Assembly: GCA_948875265.1 (NCBI GenBank)
Contig: CAQRYF010000027.1
Location: forward strand, 1-20,690
DNA from: an uncultured Clostridia bacterium
GTDB taxonomy: Bacteria > Bacillota > Clostridia > TANB77 > CAG-508
Length of the DNA stretch: 20,690 nucleotides
Direction: 5' to 3'
Part shown: one piece after another, positions 1 to 6,409 of the stretch
Position numbering within the stretch: the stretch's first letter is position 1
Layout of the letters: the number at the start of each line of letters is the position of its first letter
Made by a program: the position numbers and the translations under genes
Notes under the pieces: model-generated
Seen by the model: only the letters and a program-made list of their open reading frames with translations
What the model was told of the DNA's origin: nothing
Database searches by the model: none

Positions 1-101
1 ATGTGGTAGCTTTAAATAAAATAACAAAAGAAACTGGAATATCGTTAACTAGATTAGTGAATATAGCAATGAAAGAATTTTTAGAAAAATATAATAATTA
101 A
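1..101 (+). CDS. C-terminal end of a ribbon-helix-helix-like protein (partial)
   Basis: The reading frame is open from the left edge to the TAA at 99-101 and gives about 33 residues ending in ITKETGISLTRLVNIAMKEF plus a short tail. The helix-turn-helix pattern KxTGxSxTxLVNxAxKEFL resembles the second half of a ribbon-helix-helix DNA-binding domain, as in small repressors or antitoxins. The amino-terminal beta strand lies outside the window, so the DNA-contact residues cannot be seen. The gene converges on the HU gene and both share the hairpin that follows. The family call rests on a short match and is moderate. Confidence 0.5.
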   Translation, partial: VVALNKITKETGISLTRLVNIAMKEFLEKYNN

Positions 102-105
102 TGAT

Positions 106-134
106 AAAAAAAGACCTAAATATTTAAGTCTTTT
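106..134. terminator. Bidirectional terminator between convergent genes
   Basis: AAAAGAC at 109-115 pairs with GTCTTTT at 128-134, and the palindrome TAAATATTTA lies between them. A-rich and T-rich flanks allow it to end both the plus-strand partial gene and the minus-strand HU gene. Confidence 0.7.
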
Positions 135-139
135 GTGTT

Positions 140-415
140 TTATTTGTTAACAATTTCTTTTAATACTTTTCCTGCTTTAAAAGCTGGAACTGTTGCAGAT
201 GGTATTTTTATTTCTTCTTTAGTTTGTGGATTTCTTCCCTTTCTTGCAGCTCTTTTTCTTGTTTCAAATGTTCCAAAACCAACTAATTGAATTTTTCCAC
301 CTTTTTTAAGTTCTTCTGTAACAACTTCAATAAAAGCATTTAAGGATTCTTCAGCAATTTTTTTTGTTGTATTAGTTTTTTCAGAAATAGCTGTAACTAA
401 CTCACTTTTATTCAT
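140..415 (-). CDS. hup: HU family DNA-binding protein
   Basis: This 91-residue protein is a full-length HU/IHF-type histone-like protein that bends and compacts DNA as a dimer. It begins MNKSELVTAISEKT, carries the family signature VGFGTFETRKRAARKGRNP in the middle, and ends PAFKAGKVLKEIVNK. The ATG at 413-415 is chosen because an AGGAGG-like ribosome site (TCGCCTCCTTCC on the plus strand, 421-432) lies just upstream and family members start MNK; an upstream in-frame start would overlap that site. HU is usually chromosomal housekeeping but is also carried on mobile elements, where it can assist recombination or relaxation. Its location beside element genes does not settle which applies. Confidence 0.95.
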   Translation of the reverse strand: MNKSELVTAISEKTNTTKKIAEESLNAFIEVVTEELKKGGKIQLVGFGTFETRKRAARKGRNPQTKEEIKIPSATVPAFKAGKVLKEIVNK

Positions 416-456
416 TATATTCGCCTCCTTCCATATTATCATTCTATAATGACATT

Positions 457-485
457 AATTTATCAAAAATATTAAATAAAGTCAA
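457..485 (-). promoter_or_regulatory. Possible promoter of the HU gene
   Basis: In the minus sense a TTGACT box (480-485) is followed 17 bases later by TAAATT (457-462), with a TGA just before it. The -10 matches only four of six consensus positions, so this is tentative. Confidence 0.35.
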
Positions 486-525
486 CAAATTATATACAAA
501 TATCTATTATTCGACAAAATCCTAA

Positions 526-554
526 TTGAACAAATCGAAATTTTATGGTAAAAT
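526..554 (+). promoter_or_regulatory. Promoter of the alpha-CTD-like / zinc-ribbon cassette
   Basis: TTGAAC at 526-531 and TAAAAT at 549-554 are separated by exactly 17 bases, with TGG just before the -10 (extended -10). A ribosome site GAGGG at 567-571 and the ATG at 579 follow. Confidence 0.75.
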
Positions 555-578
555 GGCAATGGAAAAGAGGGAAATACC

Positions 579-791
579 ATGGATAATAAATTACACAATC
601 AAAGTATAGAAAGACTAGACATATCTTCAAATATAATAGAAACCTTAAAAAGAAATGAAATTATTATAATTAAACAATTATGTGGGAAAACTAAAACGTA
701 CTTGAAAAATCTAGGACTAACAAATGATGATGCAAATAAAGTAGAAATTGAATTGCAATTATTAGGATTAAATTTAAAGACAAGTTACTAA
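579..791 (+). CDS. Small RNA polymerase alpha-CTD-like helix-hairpin-helix protein
   Basis: The 70-residue product aligns by eye with the C-terminal domain of RNA polymerase alpha subunit. The pattern IERLDISSNIIETLKRNEI, then LCGKTKTYLKNLGLTNDD, then ELQLLGLNLK matches the RpoA pattern (IEELxLSxRxxNxLKRxxI, Lxxxxxxxxxxx(R/N)LGxxSxxEVxxxLxxLGLxL). There is no alpha N-terminal assembly domain, so it cannot be a polymerase subunit. It could bind DNA UP-element-like sequence or the transcription machinery. It has its own 17-bp-spaced promoter and a GAGGG ribosome site 7 bases before the ATG, and it is followed 12 bases later by the zinc-ribbon gene. The domain call is fairly firm; the role is unknown. 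Confidence 0.7.
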   Translation: MDNKLHNQSIERLDISSNIIETLKRNEIIIIKQLCGKTKTYLKNLGLTNDDANKVEIELQLLGLNLKTSY

Positions 792-803
792 AGAGGTGCA
801 TTT

Positions 804-1175
804 ATGGGATTATACACAGGATTGATTTATTGCCTTGAATGTGCAACAAAAAAAGATAATGAAAAAGTTATTATGCATACTTTCAAAGGAAGAAAAGAAA
901 GAAATAATATTAATTATAGATGCAATTACAGATTGAAATATGGTATAGATAAGTGCGATAATGATACTATGATAGAAGAAAAATTCTTAAATTATATGAT
1001 TGGACAGCAATTAGATATAATTAATATGAAACTAGAAAATGTTGATTTACAATCAGTAGTTAAAGAAATTTTAGTTTCTAAAACAAGAATTGAGATATTT
1101 TTTAAAAATTTACCAATTACAAGTTGTTATTATGATAGCAAATTAGGAAAATTGCACTTTGATACATTATCTTAA
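804..1175 (+). CDS. Orphan recombinase zinc beta-ribbon protein
   Basis: The 123-residue product contains the zinc beta-ribbon typical of large serine recombinases: GLIYCLEC near residues 7-13 (C10 and C13), then RCNYRLKYGIDKC near residues 39-51 (C40 and C51). An acidic/hydrophobic helix and a beta-rich tail follow. No serine catalytic domain or recombinase domain precedes it, and it has its own AGAGGTG ribosome site before the ATG. It is therefore either a stand-alone zinc-ribbon protein, as seen next to some element recombinases, or the remains of one. It is co-transcribed with the alpha-CTD-like gene. No recombinase gene is present in the window. Confidence 0.65.
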   Translation: MGLYTGLIYCLECATKKDNEKVIMHTFKGRKERNNINYRCNYRLKYGIDKCDNDTMIEEKFLNYMIGQQLDIINMKLENVDLQSVVKEILVSKTRIEIFFKNLPITSCYYDSKLGKLHFDTLS

Positions 1176-1252
1176 CATTAAAAAAAATAAAAAATGTTTA
1201 AAGGGGTACAACACTTTTTATAAAAAATTTTGGTGGGGGAGATCATAAATGC

Positions 1253-1288
1253 AAATATACTGGTATAAAAGGTTATACCAGTATATTT
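1253..1288. repeat. Perfect 16-bp inverted repeat, probable bidirectional terminator
   Basis: AAATATACTGGTATAA (1253-1268) is the exact reverse complement of 1273-1288, with a four-base AAGG loop. TGC/GCA flanks nearly extend the pairing. It lies between the convergent zinc-ribbon gene and the C5 methyltransferase, followed on the plus side by T-rich sequence. A terminator is the simplest reading. An unusually strong ribosome-site-like GGTGGGGGAGA at 1231-1241 precedes it, followed by an ATG (1249) that opens a 25-codon frame running through the hairpin. Confidence 0.6.
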
Positions 1289-1308
1289 TATGCACTTTTT
1301 CAATACCA

Positions 1309-2791
1309 TTATGCACATTGTTTTAATTGTTCTTCACAGAATAACTCTGATAGGATATACTCTAGTACATCTACAACAATGCTATTTCCGAGCCTGTCGA
1401 TATAACTGTGTATCTGAAATTCCTACAGATTTTGCTTTCAAAAAATCTCCGTCATCAAATCCCATAAGTCTCCAACACTCTTTTGGTGTAAGTTTTCTGA
1501 TTCTCATATAACTTTTACCATCTTCTGCTATTAAAATTGCAGCACTTGAAGTTATGCATCCACAGGATGCAGTTTGAGTAGGTGCAATTTCTGTGATCTC
1601 TTTATTATTATATGGGTTAAACATCTTTTTTTCTGCTATTTTTGTTCTGAAATTGCTAGCAACAATAGAAGTAGATATTCCATTTGTATCATAAACTCTA
1701 TCTTGGATGCTTAACTCATTATTTTTATTATTTAAGCAAATTGGTTTATTGATATTTTCCAAGGTTGCCATATGAGGCGAAGTTAAGATTGTTTGTGCTA
1801 CTTGTTTTCCTACCCTTCCTCTTTTTGTAGTACTTGTAGGATAAGAAATATTAATAGAATCCCCTTCTTTTGCTTTTGCATAGCCTTTTTTTGTTCCTTC
1901 TCGCACTAATACAAAAGGTTGCTTACTTCCTCCATTTGCCATAGTAGTAAAAGTAGGAGAAATCTCATTAATATTATAAATACTACCTATTTGATACCCT
2001 GTTTTTTCTGTATCATACATTCCAGTAATTCTTTTTACAGTATTTTCAGCAATATATTGATTTTTCATTCCATCCATTTTATGATAGCCTGTTATTAAAC
2101 AAGCACTAACTTCTGGATTTTGCATATCTTTCACCAATTTATTACTCTTTTTAATTAACCTTCCAACAGCTTTTTCTGAAAGATAATATTTTTCATCAAC
2201 AGTATCTTCTAAAAAGTCTTTAAGTTTCCACATTAAAGGAATAGGTTGTGGAAAACAAAATCCACTTTTTGCTATATCATTGCGAATAGAAATAATAAAA
2301 ACTCGTTCACGATTTTGTGGAATACCGATAATCTTTACTATTTAATACTTTCCAATAATTTGTATATCCTAAATCTGATAAATCTTTTAAAATAGACTGA
2401 AATTGACTTTTAAATCTATTTGAGGTTAAGTTCTTAACATTTTCAATAATACTGTAGGAAGGTCTTTTTGCTTTTAAAATTCTATAACCTTCATAGTATA
2501 AACCACTTCTAGTTTCTCCTTCCTTTATTCCTTGCATCTTTCCGAGCAATAGATATATCCTGACAAGGAAATCCCCAACTGAGTAAATCAAAGTCTGGTA
2601 AATTTTTTGGATTTATTTTTTTTACATCTCCATAATTTTTACTTTCTGAAATATTGTGTATTGCACAATAGCTTTTTACTGCGAATTTGTCTATTTCAGA
2701 AAAACCAACAATTTCAAAAGGTATTTGTAGTCTACTTAGTGCTTTTTCAAAAGCACCGAATCCCACTAAATAAACTGAATAATTTTATCAC
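1309..2791 (-). CDS. C5 cytosine DNA methyltransferase requiring four +1 shifts
   Basis: Reading from GTG at 2791 (AGGAGG at 2802-2807), one base must be skipped four times to give a complete 492-residue Dcm-type methyltransferase. All family motifs are then present: FSGIG at 8-12 (AdoMet binding), catalytic PCQ with Cys76, ENV at 116-118, QNRERVF at 158-164 and QAGNS at 465-469. The skipped base is always a C before a glycine codon, at 2758, 2544, 2327 and 1390, making Gly12, Gly83, Gly155 and Gly467. Without skipping, translation stops soon after each site, the first after 14 residues. No other damage is visible. It lies downstream of the relaxase gene past a terminator, with no promoter of its own seen, and has no partner restriction enzyme, so it probably protects the element. 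Alternatives are a pseudogene or sequencing errors, but four identical lesions make both less likely. Confidence 0.85.
1387..1393 (-). other. +1 shift site D: GCT-C-GGA in the methyltransferase (motif X)
   Basis: In mRNA sense the sequence is CAG GCT C GGA AAT AGC. Zero frame reads QARK then stop; skipping the C at 1390 gives QAGNSIV and a further 25 residues to the TAA at 1309-1311. Confidence 0.8.
2324..2330 (-). other. +1 shift site C: TAT-C-GGT in the methyltransferase (motif VIII)
   Basis: In mRNA sense the sequence is GAT TAT C GGT ATT CCA. Zero frame reads DYRYSTKS then stop; skipping the C at 2327 gives DYGIPQNRERVF, the conserved C5 motif VIII region. Confidence 0.8.
2541..2547 (-). 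other. +1 shift site B: GCT-C-GGA in the methyltransferase (after PCQ)
   Basis: In mRNA sense the sequence is ATT GCT C GGA AAG ATG. Zero frame reads IARKDARNKGRRN then stop; skipping the C at 2544 gives PCQDISIAGKMQGI, the usual continuation of the catalytic loop. Confidence 0.8.
2755..2761 (-). other. +1 shift site A: ATT-C-GGT in the methyltransferase (motif I)
   Basis: In mRNA sense the sequence is GGG ATT C GGT GCT TTT. Zero frame reads SGIRCF then stop; skipping the C at 2758 gives FSGIGAFEKAL, the AdoMet-binding motif I. Confidence 0.8.
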
Positions 2792-2814
2792 TTATATAAT
2801 TCCTCCTTTGCATG

Positions 2815-2845
2815 AAAAAAAGATCTCAAAACTTAATTTGAGGTC
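2815..2845 (-). terminator. Terminator after the relaxase gene
   Basis: Plus-strand GATCTCAAA (2822-2830) pairs with TTTGAGGTC (2837-2845) around a six-base loop, with one mismatch or wobble. Minus-strand transcripts then meet seven T residues (2815-2821). It lies just before the methyltransferase ribosome site, so that gene would need read-through. Confidence 0.65.
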
Positions 2846-2900
2846 AAATAAAACTATTTAAAATTAACTTTTCAACATATAAAATTACTATTTAAAATTT

Positions 2901-4538
2901 TTAATCAGTACCTTTATACATATTGTCAATTTCCTTTTTTCTATTTAGCACATATTTTTGTAATTCTGTGCCAGTTATATTTCCAATTAATTTATCATTT
3001 TTATTATAGATTTTATATTCCTTATCATCCACTAAATACATAGTATAATACTGATGCTTTTCGTTAAAGGCAGTATATTTTTTAGAAATATATATTTTTT
3101 CTTGTGTGTAGGGTAAATTAACACAAAAACACTCATCATTAGATTTTTTATAGTCAATCCTGTTACCTCCAAATTTTATATTATGAATAAAAAGATTGCT
3201 ATTTGAAAGTTTTTCTTCTTTGATAGTATCTAAATGGTTAAGTTCCCTTTGTAATTCTAATACTTGTTTTTTTATTTTATTAATTTCAATTCTTTCTGAT
3301 CTTGAACTTTTTATAATTTGTTTTGCCTCATCTACAGAGCTAATATTTAATTCATTTTGTAGATTCAAGAATATTTCTACTTCTACAGGCAAAACGTAAT
3401 CTGGGTGAATCTCTTTATAGGACATCATATACTGATAATCTTTGAATAATTTAATATAGTCTTGTGCTTTTTCCGTTTGTTCAATAACTTTATCAAATTT
3501 TTCCTTATTTTTTTTCAATATTTTATTTAGGAATTTTATTTCTAATCTTTTTGTGTTTATTTGATTTTCTATATCATCAAATGATTTTATATTATACTTA
3601 TCCAAATACTCTAGTTGCTGTTTTAGTTTATAATATCTTTTTACTTCTTGATACCTTGTTTTTTGATACTCATTATATATTTTACCTTCTGTAGATAACA
3701 TACTTTTTTCTAGTGCAACTTTTGATTCTTTCGCTTTACTTAATAACTCATTATTAAATTGAGTTTTAGACACTTTTATTCCAGCTAGTACAATATTGTT
3801 CTGGGATTTATAATAGTTATATAAATTTTGTTCACTATACTTTTTATCAATAGTGGATAGTCTTGCATATTTCTGCATACCTATAGCTTTTACTGAGATA
3901 TGCTTTCCTCTTTTTACATCATAGCCGAGAATAGATAGCTCATCTAACATTTCTTCTATACTACTACATTTTACAATTAAATCTTCAACATCGTCTTTTA
4001 TTTTTGATTTCCAAGTTTGTTCCTTATATTGGTAGTAGTAATCTTTATTTTTTATTTTACTAAAAGTTCTTTTTGGCATAATGTAACAACCATATTCACC
4101 TGCAATTCTATCACTTGCATTACTTAATCCATAAAGACCTTCTTTTGGATTAGCAAGTCTATCATCTAGTTTTCTACCATTCAAACTTATAGAATTTATG
4201 GCTATATGATTGTGTATGTGTCCTCGATCAATATGAGTGCTAATTACACATTGAAAATCTGGGTATAGTTCTTCACAAAGCCTTTTTCCAATTTCATTAG
4301 CTTGTTCTGGTGTTATAGTGTCTTTAGGCGAGAAACTTTGTATAACATGATAGGCAACCCTATTACCTTTTATATCAAACTTTTTTTGTGTATTTATAAA
4401 ATTAGGCAATGCAAAATCTATATTGCAATTTATAGAAGATGCTACTGCTACTTTCTCACCATTATTTTTTTTATCTAAAATATATGAAATTAACTCTTTT
4501 GGAGAACCATAATGAGGTAACCTTTTTGTATAGGGCAT
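2901..4538 (-). CDS. MobP-type relaxase/mobilization nuclease
   Basis: This 545-residue protein would nick the transfer origin and lead the single strand into the recipient. The N-terminal nuclease domain shows a candidate catalytic tyrosine (ELISYILDKKN, Tyr19), YHVIQSF at 63-69 and the three-histidine metal motif HIDRGHIHNH at 102-111. A later block GYDVKRGKHISVKA is typical of these relaxases. The C-terminal half is lysine- and glutamate-rich and likely coiled. The ATG at 4538 is chosen because GGAGG lies 7 bases upstream and it overlaps the mobC stop as TAATG, indicating coupling; a start 14 codons further up would lack a site. CTC GGC (Leu-Gly) near 3934 contains out-of-frame CGG and is read normally. 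Confidence 0.92.
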   Translation of the reverse strand: MPYTKRLPHYGSPKELISYILDKKNNGEKVAVASSINCNIDFALPNFINTQKKFDIKGNRVAYHVIQSFSPKDTITPEQANEIGKRLCEELYPDFQCVISTHIDRGHIHNHIAINSISLNGRKLDDRLANPKEGLYGLSNASDRIAGEYGCYIMPKRTFSKIKNKDYYYQYKEQTWKSKIKDDVEDLIVKCSSIEEMLDELSILGYDVKRGKHISVKAIGMQKYARLSTIDKKYSEQNLYNYYKSQNNIVLAGIKVSKTQFNNELLSKAKESKVALEKSMLSTEGKIYNEYQKTRYQEVKRYYKLKQQLEYLDKYNIKSFDDIENQINTKRLEIKFLNKILKKNKEKFDKVIEQTEKAQDYIKLFKDYQYMMSYKEIHPDYVLPVEVEIFLNLQNELNISSVDEAKQIIKSSRSERIEINKIKKQVLELQRELNHLDTIKEEKLSNSNLFIHNIKFGGNRIDYKKSNDECFCVNLPYTQEKIYISKKYTAFNEKHQYYTMYLVDDKEYKIYNKNDKLIGNITGTELQKYVLNRKKEIDNMYKGTD

Positions 4539-4942
4539 TATTGTTCCTCCATCTGTTTTGCACGATTTATTTCTTGCCAAACATCAAAATCTAATTTATC
4601 AGTAACTAACTTTATCATTTCCTTTTGATTATTAATGACATTAAGCATTAATGATTTAATTTCTTGCTTAGTAAAATCATCTAAATCAGTATATTTAATT
4701 AAATTTCTTATCTCTCTTGTAATCTTTTTAATTTCCTTTGCATAATTTGAATAGGAATCACATATCCTATCTGAATTTTTTACATCAACTTTAGTAACCT
4801 TTTCATAAATACAAGCATCACGAATATATGCAGCAGCACTTTTATAACTGTAATAATCTGATTTTGTTTCAAGTAGTGTTTTTTCTTCATCTGAAACCCA
4901 AACCATAATTCTATGTGTTCTATTTTTTGAATTAAATTTCAT
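4538..4942 (-). CDS. mobC: MobC-like plasmid/element mobilization accessory protein
   Basis: The 134-residue protein begins with a ribbon-helix-helix-like region (RTHRIMVWVSDEEKTLLETK, roughly residues 7-26) and continues with a helical tail of the MobC type (EIKKITREIRNLIKY, then KQEIKSLMLNVINNQKEMIK). Such proteins bind near oriT and help the relaxase open or nick DNA. It directly precedes and overlaps the relaxase gene by one base, the usual mobC-mob arrangement. The ATG has an AAAGGA site about ten bases upstream. A terminator hairpin separates it from the preceding gene, and no clear promoter was seen, so it may rely on read-through. Confidence 0.75.
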   Translation of the reverse strand: MKFNSKNRTHRIMVWVSDEEKTLLETKSDYYSYKSAAAYIRDACIYEKVTKVDVKNSDRICDSYSNYAKEIKKITREIRNLIKYTDLDDFTKQEIKSLMLNVINNQKEMIKLVTDKLDFDVWQEINRAKQMEEQ

Positions 4943-4966
4943 AAATTATATATCCTTTCTTTTGCA

Positions 4967-4995
4967 CAAAAAAGAAGCAAGATTTTCTTACTTCT
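4967..4995 (-). terminator. Terminator upstream of mobC
   Basis: In the minus sense AGAAGTAAG pairs with CTTGCTTCT (one T-G wobble) around an AAAAT loop, followed by a run of T residues (plus-strand 4968-4973). It ends the transcript of the 205-residue gene upstream. Confidence 0.7.
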
Positions 4996-5007
4996 GTCTT
5001 TAAAGTT

Positions 5008-5625
5008 TTATTTTTTAAATAGAAAAATATCGTATGGATAACCAGCCTCAATATATTTTTCTGTTAGTTCCATTTTATATTGTTCTAGCAGTTCTAAATA
5101 TTTATGTTTAAAACAATTTTTACATAACCACTCAATCCCTTCTTTAGAAAGTTTATATTTGCCATTCTCAATAAATCTATAATTGTCATTTACTTTTATC
5201 ATTTTTAAGATTGCTTTTCTTATTGTTTCATGTTTTCTATTGAAATACTTATCTAATTCACTTACATATATATTATCTAAAAAAAAGTCTTTATTAGGTA
5301 CATTTAACAGATTTTTATATAACTCAATTCTAGTTATAAAAAATTCTATATCTGCATCTATTAAAGGTTTTTCTTTTTGAAAATATACATCTAATAACCA
5401 AGAGAACCCCTCTGCTAAAATATAATGGATTCTACTATCTGGATTTTTGCATTTCCATCTACAAGTTGGATGTTTTTCATCCATAATATCTATAGCATCA
5501 ATCAGATTCTTCATATTCATTTTTTTATTAGTTTTAGTTCTTACATTTAATAATTTAAAGTTTTCCAAAGCTCTACTATAAGACATAAAAATTCTTTCTA
5601 ATTCTTTTTCTGTATCTGTAATCAT
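5008..5625 (-). CDS. Uncharacterised element protein, possible winged-helix C-terminus
   Basis: I do not recognise this 205-residue protein. The first half is mostly helical, with a small Cys pair (TCRWKC near residue 54). The second half, YVSELDKYFNRKHETIRKAILKM followed by a short beta hairpin (YRFIENGKYKLSKEGIEWL), looks like a winged-helix DNA-binding unit: a recognition helix, then a wing. It starts at the ATG 5623-5625 with a weak GAGAG site. It lies just after another unknown gene and ends at the terminator before mobC. Position near the mobilization genes suggests a regulatory or transfer-accessory role, but this is inference only. Confidence 0.7.
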   Translation of the reverse strand: MITDTEKELERIFMSYSRALENFKLLNVRTKTNKKMNMKNLIDAIDIMDEKHPTCRWKCKNPDSRIHYILAEGFSWLLDVYFQKEKPLIDADIEFFITRIELYKNLLNVPNKDFFLDNIYVSELDKYFNRKHETIRKAILKMIKVNDNYRFIENGKYKLSKEGIEWLCKNCFKHKYLELLEQYKMELTEKYIEAGYPYDIFLFKK

Positions 5626-5641
5626 AGTTAAACTCTCTATT

Positions 5642-6166
5642 CTATAATTTCTTTTGTTGTGAAATATATTTTTTATCGCTAACTTTATTAATCCACTCCA
5701 TAAATTCTTTTGGTCTGCTATAACTTAATTCTGTTAATAATCTTTGTTCATAAATGTTATACCATCCTCTGTCTGTTTCTTCCTTTGTTGCATTATCTGG
5801 TATCATTTCCTTATGATGTTCAGGACAGAAAAGAGTATTTTCAACTTCTTTAATTATGTTTTTATAAAATAATCTAACTATCTTTTTATATTCTGATATA
5901 TCATCAATTTGTAATTCCTTAAAATTTACAAATTCATAGTTACTTACTTCATGGCTATTTAAAGTATTGGTTCTAATATATACTTGTATATTCTCATTAA
6001 TGTATAATCTAAAAAACACTTCATATTTTTTTATTGTTAATATATATTTTGTATTTTTTTCTAAAGTCATTTTTCCTTTGTATATGGATGTGTACTTATT
6101 AAAAAATTTTTCTATTTCATCTTTATTAAATTTTTCTATTTGTTTTTTTTTATCCGTATAAATCAC
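5642..6166 (-). CDS. Uncharacterised element protein with unclear start codon
   Basis: I do not recognise this 174-residue protein. It is lysine-rich, with alternating beta-like segments (YILTIKKYEVFFRLYI, QVYIRTNT) and a CPEHHKEM motif near residue 114 that could bind a metal. No ATG lies near the ribosome site. The leader AAGGAAGGTGATTTATACGG contains an in-frame GTG at 6164-6166 that overlaps the site itself, while ATT and ACG are the only in-frame codons at workable spacing. The neighbouring gene at 7339 has the same leader but with an ATG eight bases on. The true start is therefore uncertain. It precedes the structured candidate oriT region in map order. Confidence 0.65.
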   Translation of the reverse strand: MIYTDKKKQIEKFNKDEIEKFFNKYTSIYKGKMTLEKNTKYILTIKKYEVFFRLYINENIQVYIRTNTLNSHEVSNYEFVNFKELQIDDISEYKKIVRLFYKNIIKEVENTLFCPEHHKEMIPDNATKEETDRGWYNIYEQRLLTELSYSRPKEFMEWINKVSDKKYISQQKKL

Positions 6167-6185
6167 CTTCCTTAAATTTTAAAAT

Positions 6186-6345
6186 CTTAATCCTAGCAAA
6201 GCGAAGGATTAAGAGATGAGCAAAATGCAATTTTGCGTCGAATGTATTAGGTATTTTTTACCGAATAACATTCGCCAGCATGGTGTTTTGACACCTCTAA
6301 TGCTGTTTAGGGAAAACTCCCTAAGACCCTTTTAGCCCGCTGGGA
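6186..6345. other. Highly structured non-coding region, candidate oriT or structured RNA
   Basis: About 160 bases hold five consecutive hairpins: CTTAATCCT/AGGATTAAG (6186-6213); GCAAAAT/ATTTTGC with a 3-base loop (6220-6236); CGAATGT/ACATTCG with inner GGTA/TACC (6239-6274); CAGCAT/ATGCTG with inner GGTGT/ACACC (6276-6305); and TTAGGGA/TCCCTAA with a 4-base loop (6307-6324). CCC-gct-GGG follows. The region is richer in G and C than its surroundings and has no reading frame. Its place 1.4 kb upstream of mobC and the relaxase suits an origin of transfer. A structured RNA or single-strand origin is also possible. No nic site is identified. Confidence 0.5.
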
Positions 6346-6368
6346 GAAATTTTTTTGAATTAGTTTTT

Positions 6369-6397
6369 GAAAAAAGTGAAGCAAAAACGCTCCACTT
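6369..6397 (-). terminator. Strong terminator of the accessory operon
   Basis: In the minus sense AAGTGGAGC pairs with GCTTCACTT (one G-T wobble) around GTTTTT, followed by a T run (plus-strand 6370-6375). It closes the long operon that ends with the 309-residue gene. Confidence 0.8.
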
Positions 6398-6409
6398 AAT
6401 TTCAATTTT

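Noticed and set aside
1249..1326. 25-codon frame after the GGTGGGGGAGA tract
   Set aside because: Half of it is a perfect palindrome and the peptide shows no family features; reported only as part of the hairpin observation.
1290..1511. Plus-strand reading frame opposite the methyltransferase 3' end
   Set aside because: It is antisense to conserved motif X and the preceding coding region, has no ribosome site, and has no recognisable protein character.
1309..2791. C5 methyltransferase as an ordinary decaying pseudogene
   Set aside because: All four lesions are the same inserted C before GGW and every motif is otherwise intact; the same lesion recurs in two other genes. Kept as an alternative only.
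2607..2861. Plus-strand reading frame opposite the methyltransferase 5' end
   Set aside because: It is a shadow of conserved C5 motifs on the other strand and lacks a ribosome site.
3928..3940. TCGG in the relaxase gene as a seventh shift site
   Set aside because: The frame there is ATT CTC GGC TAT, so CGG is not a codon and the normal reading gives the expected LGYDVKRG.
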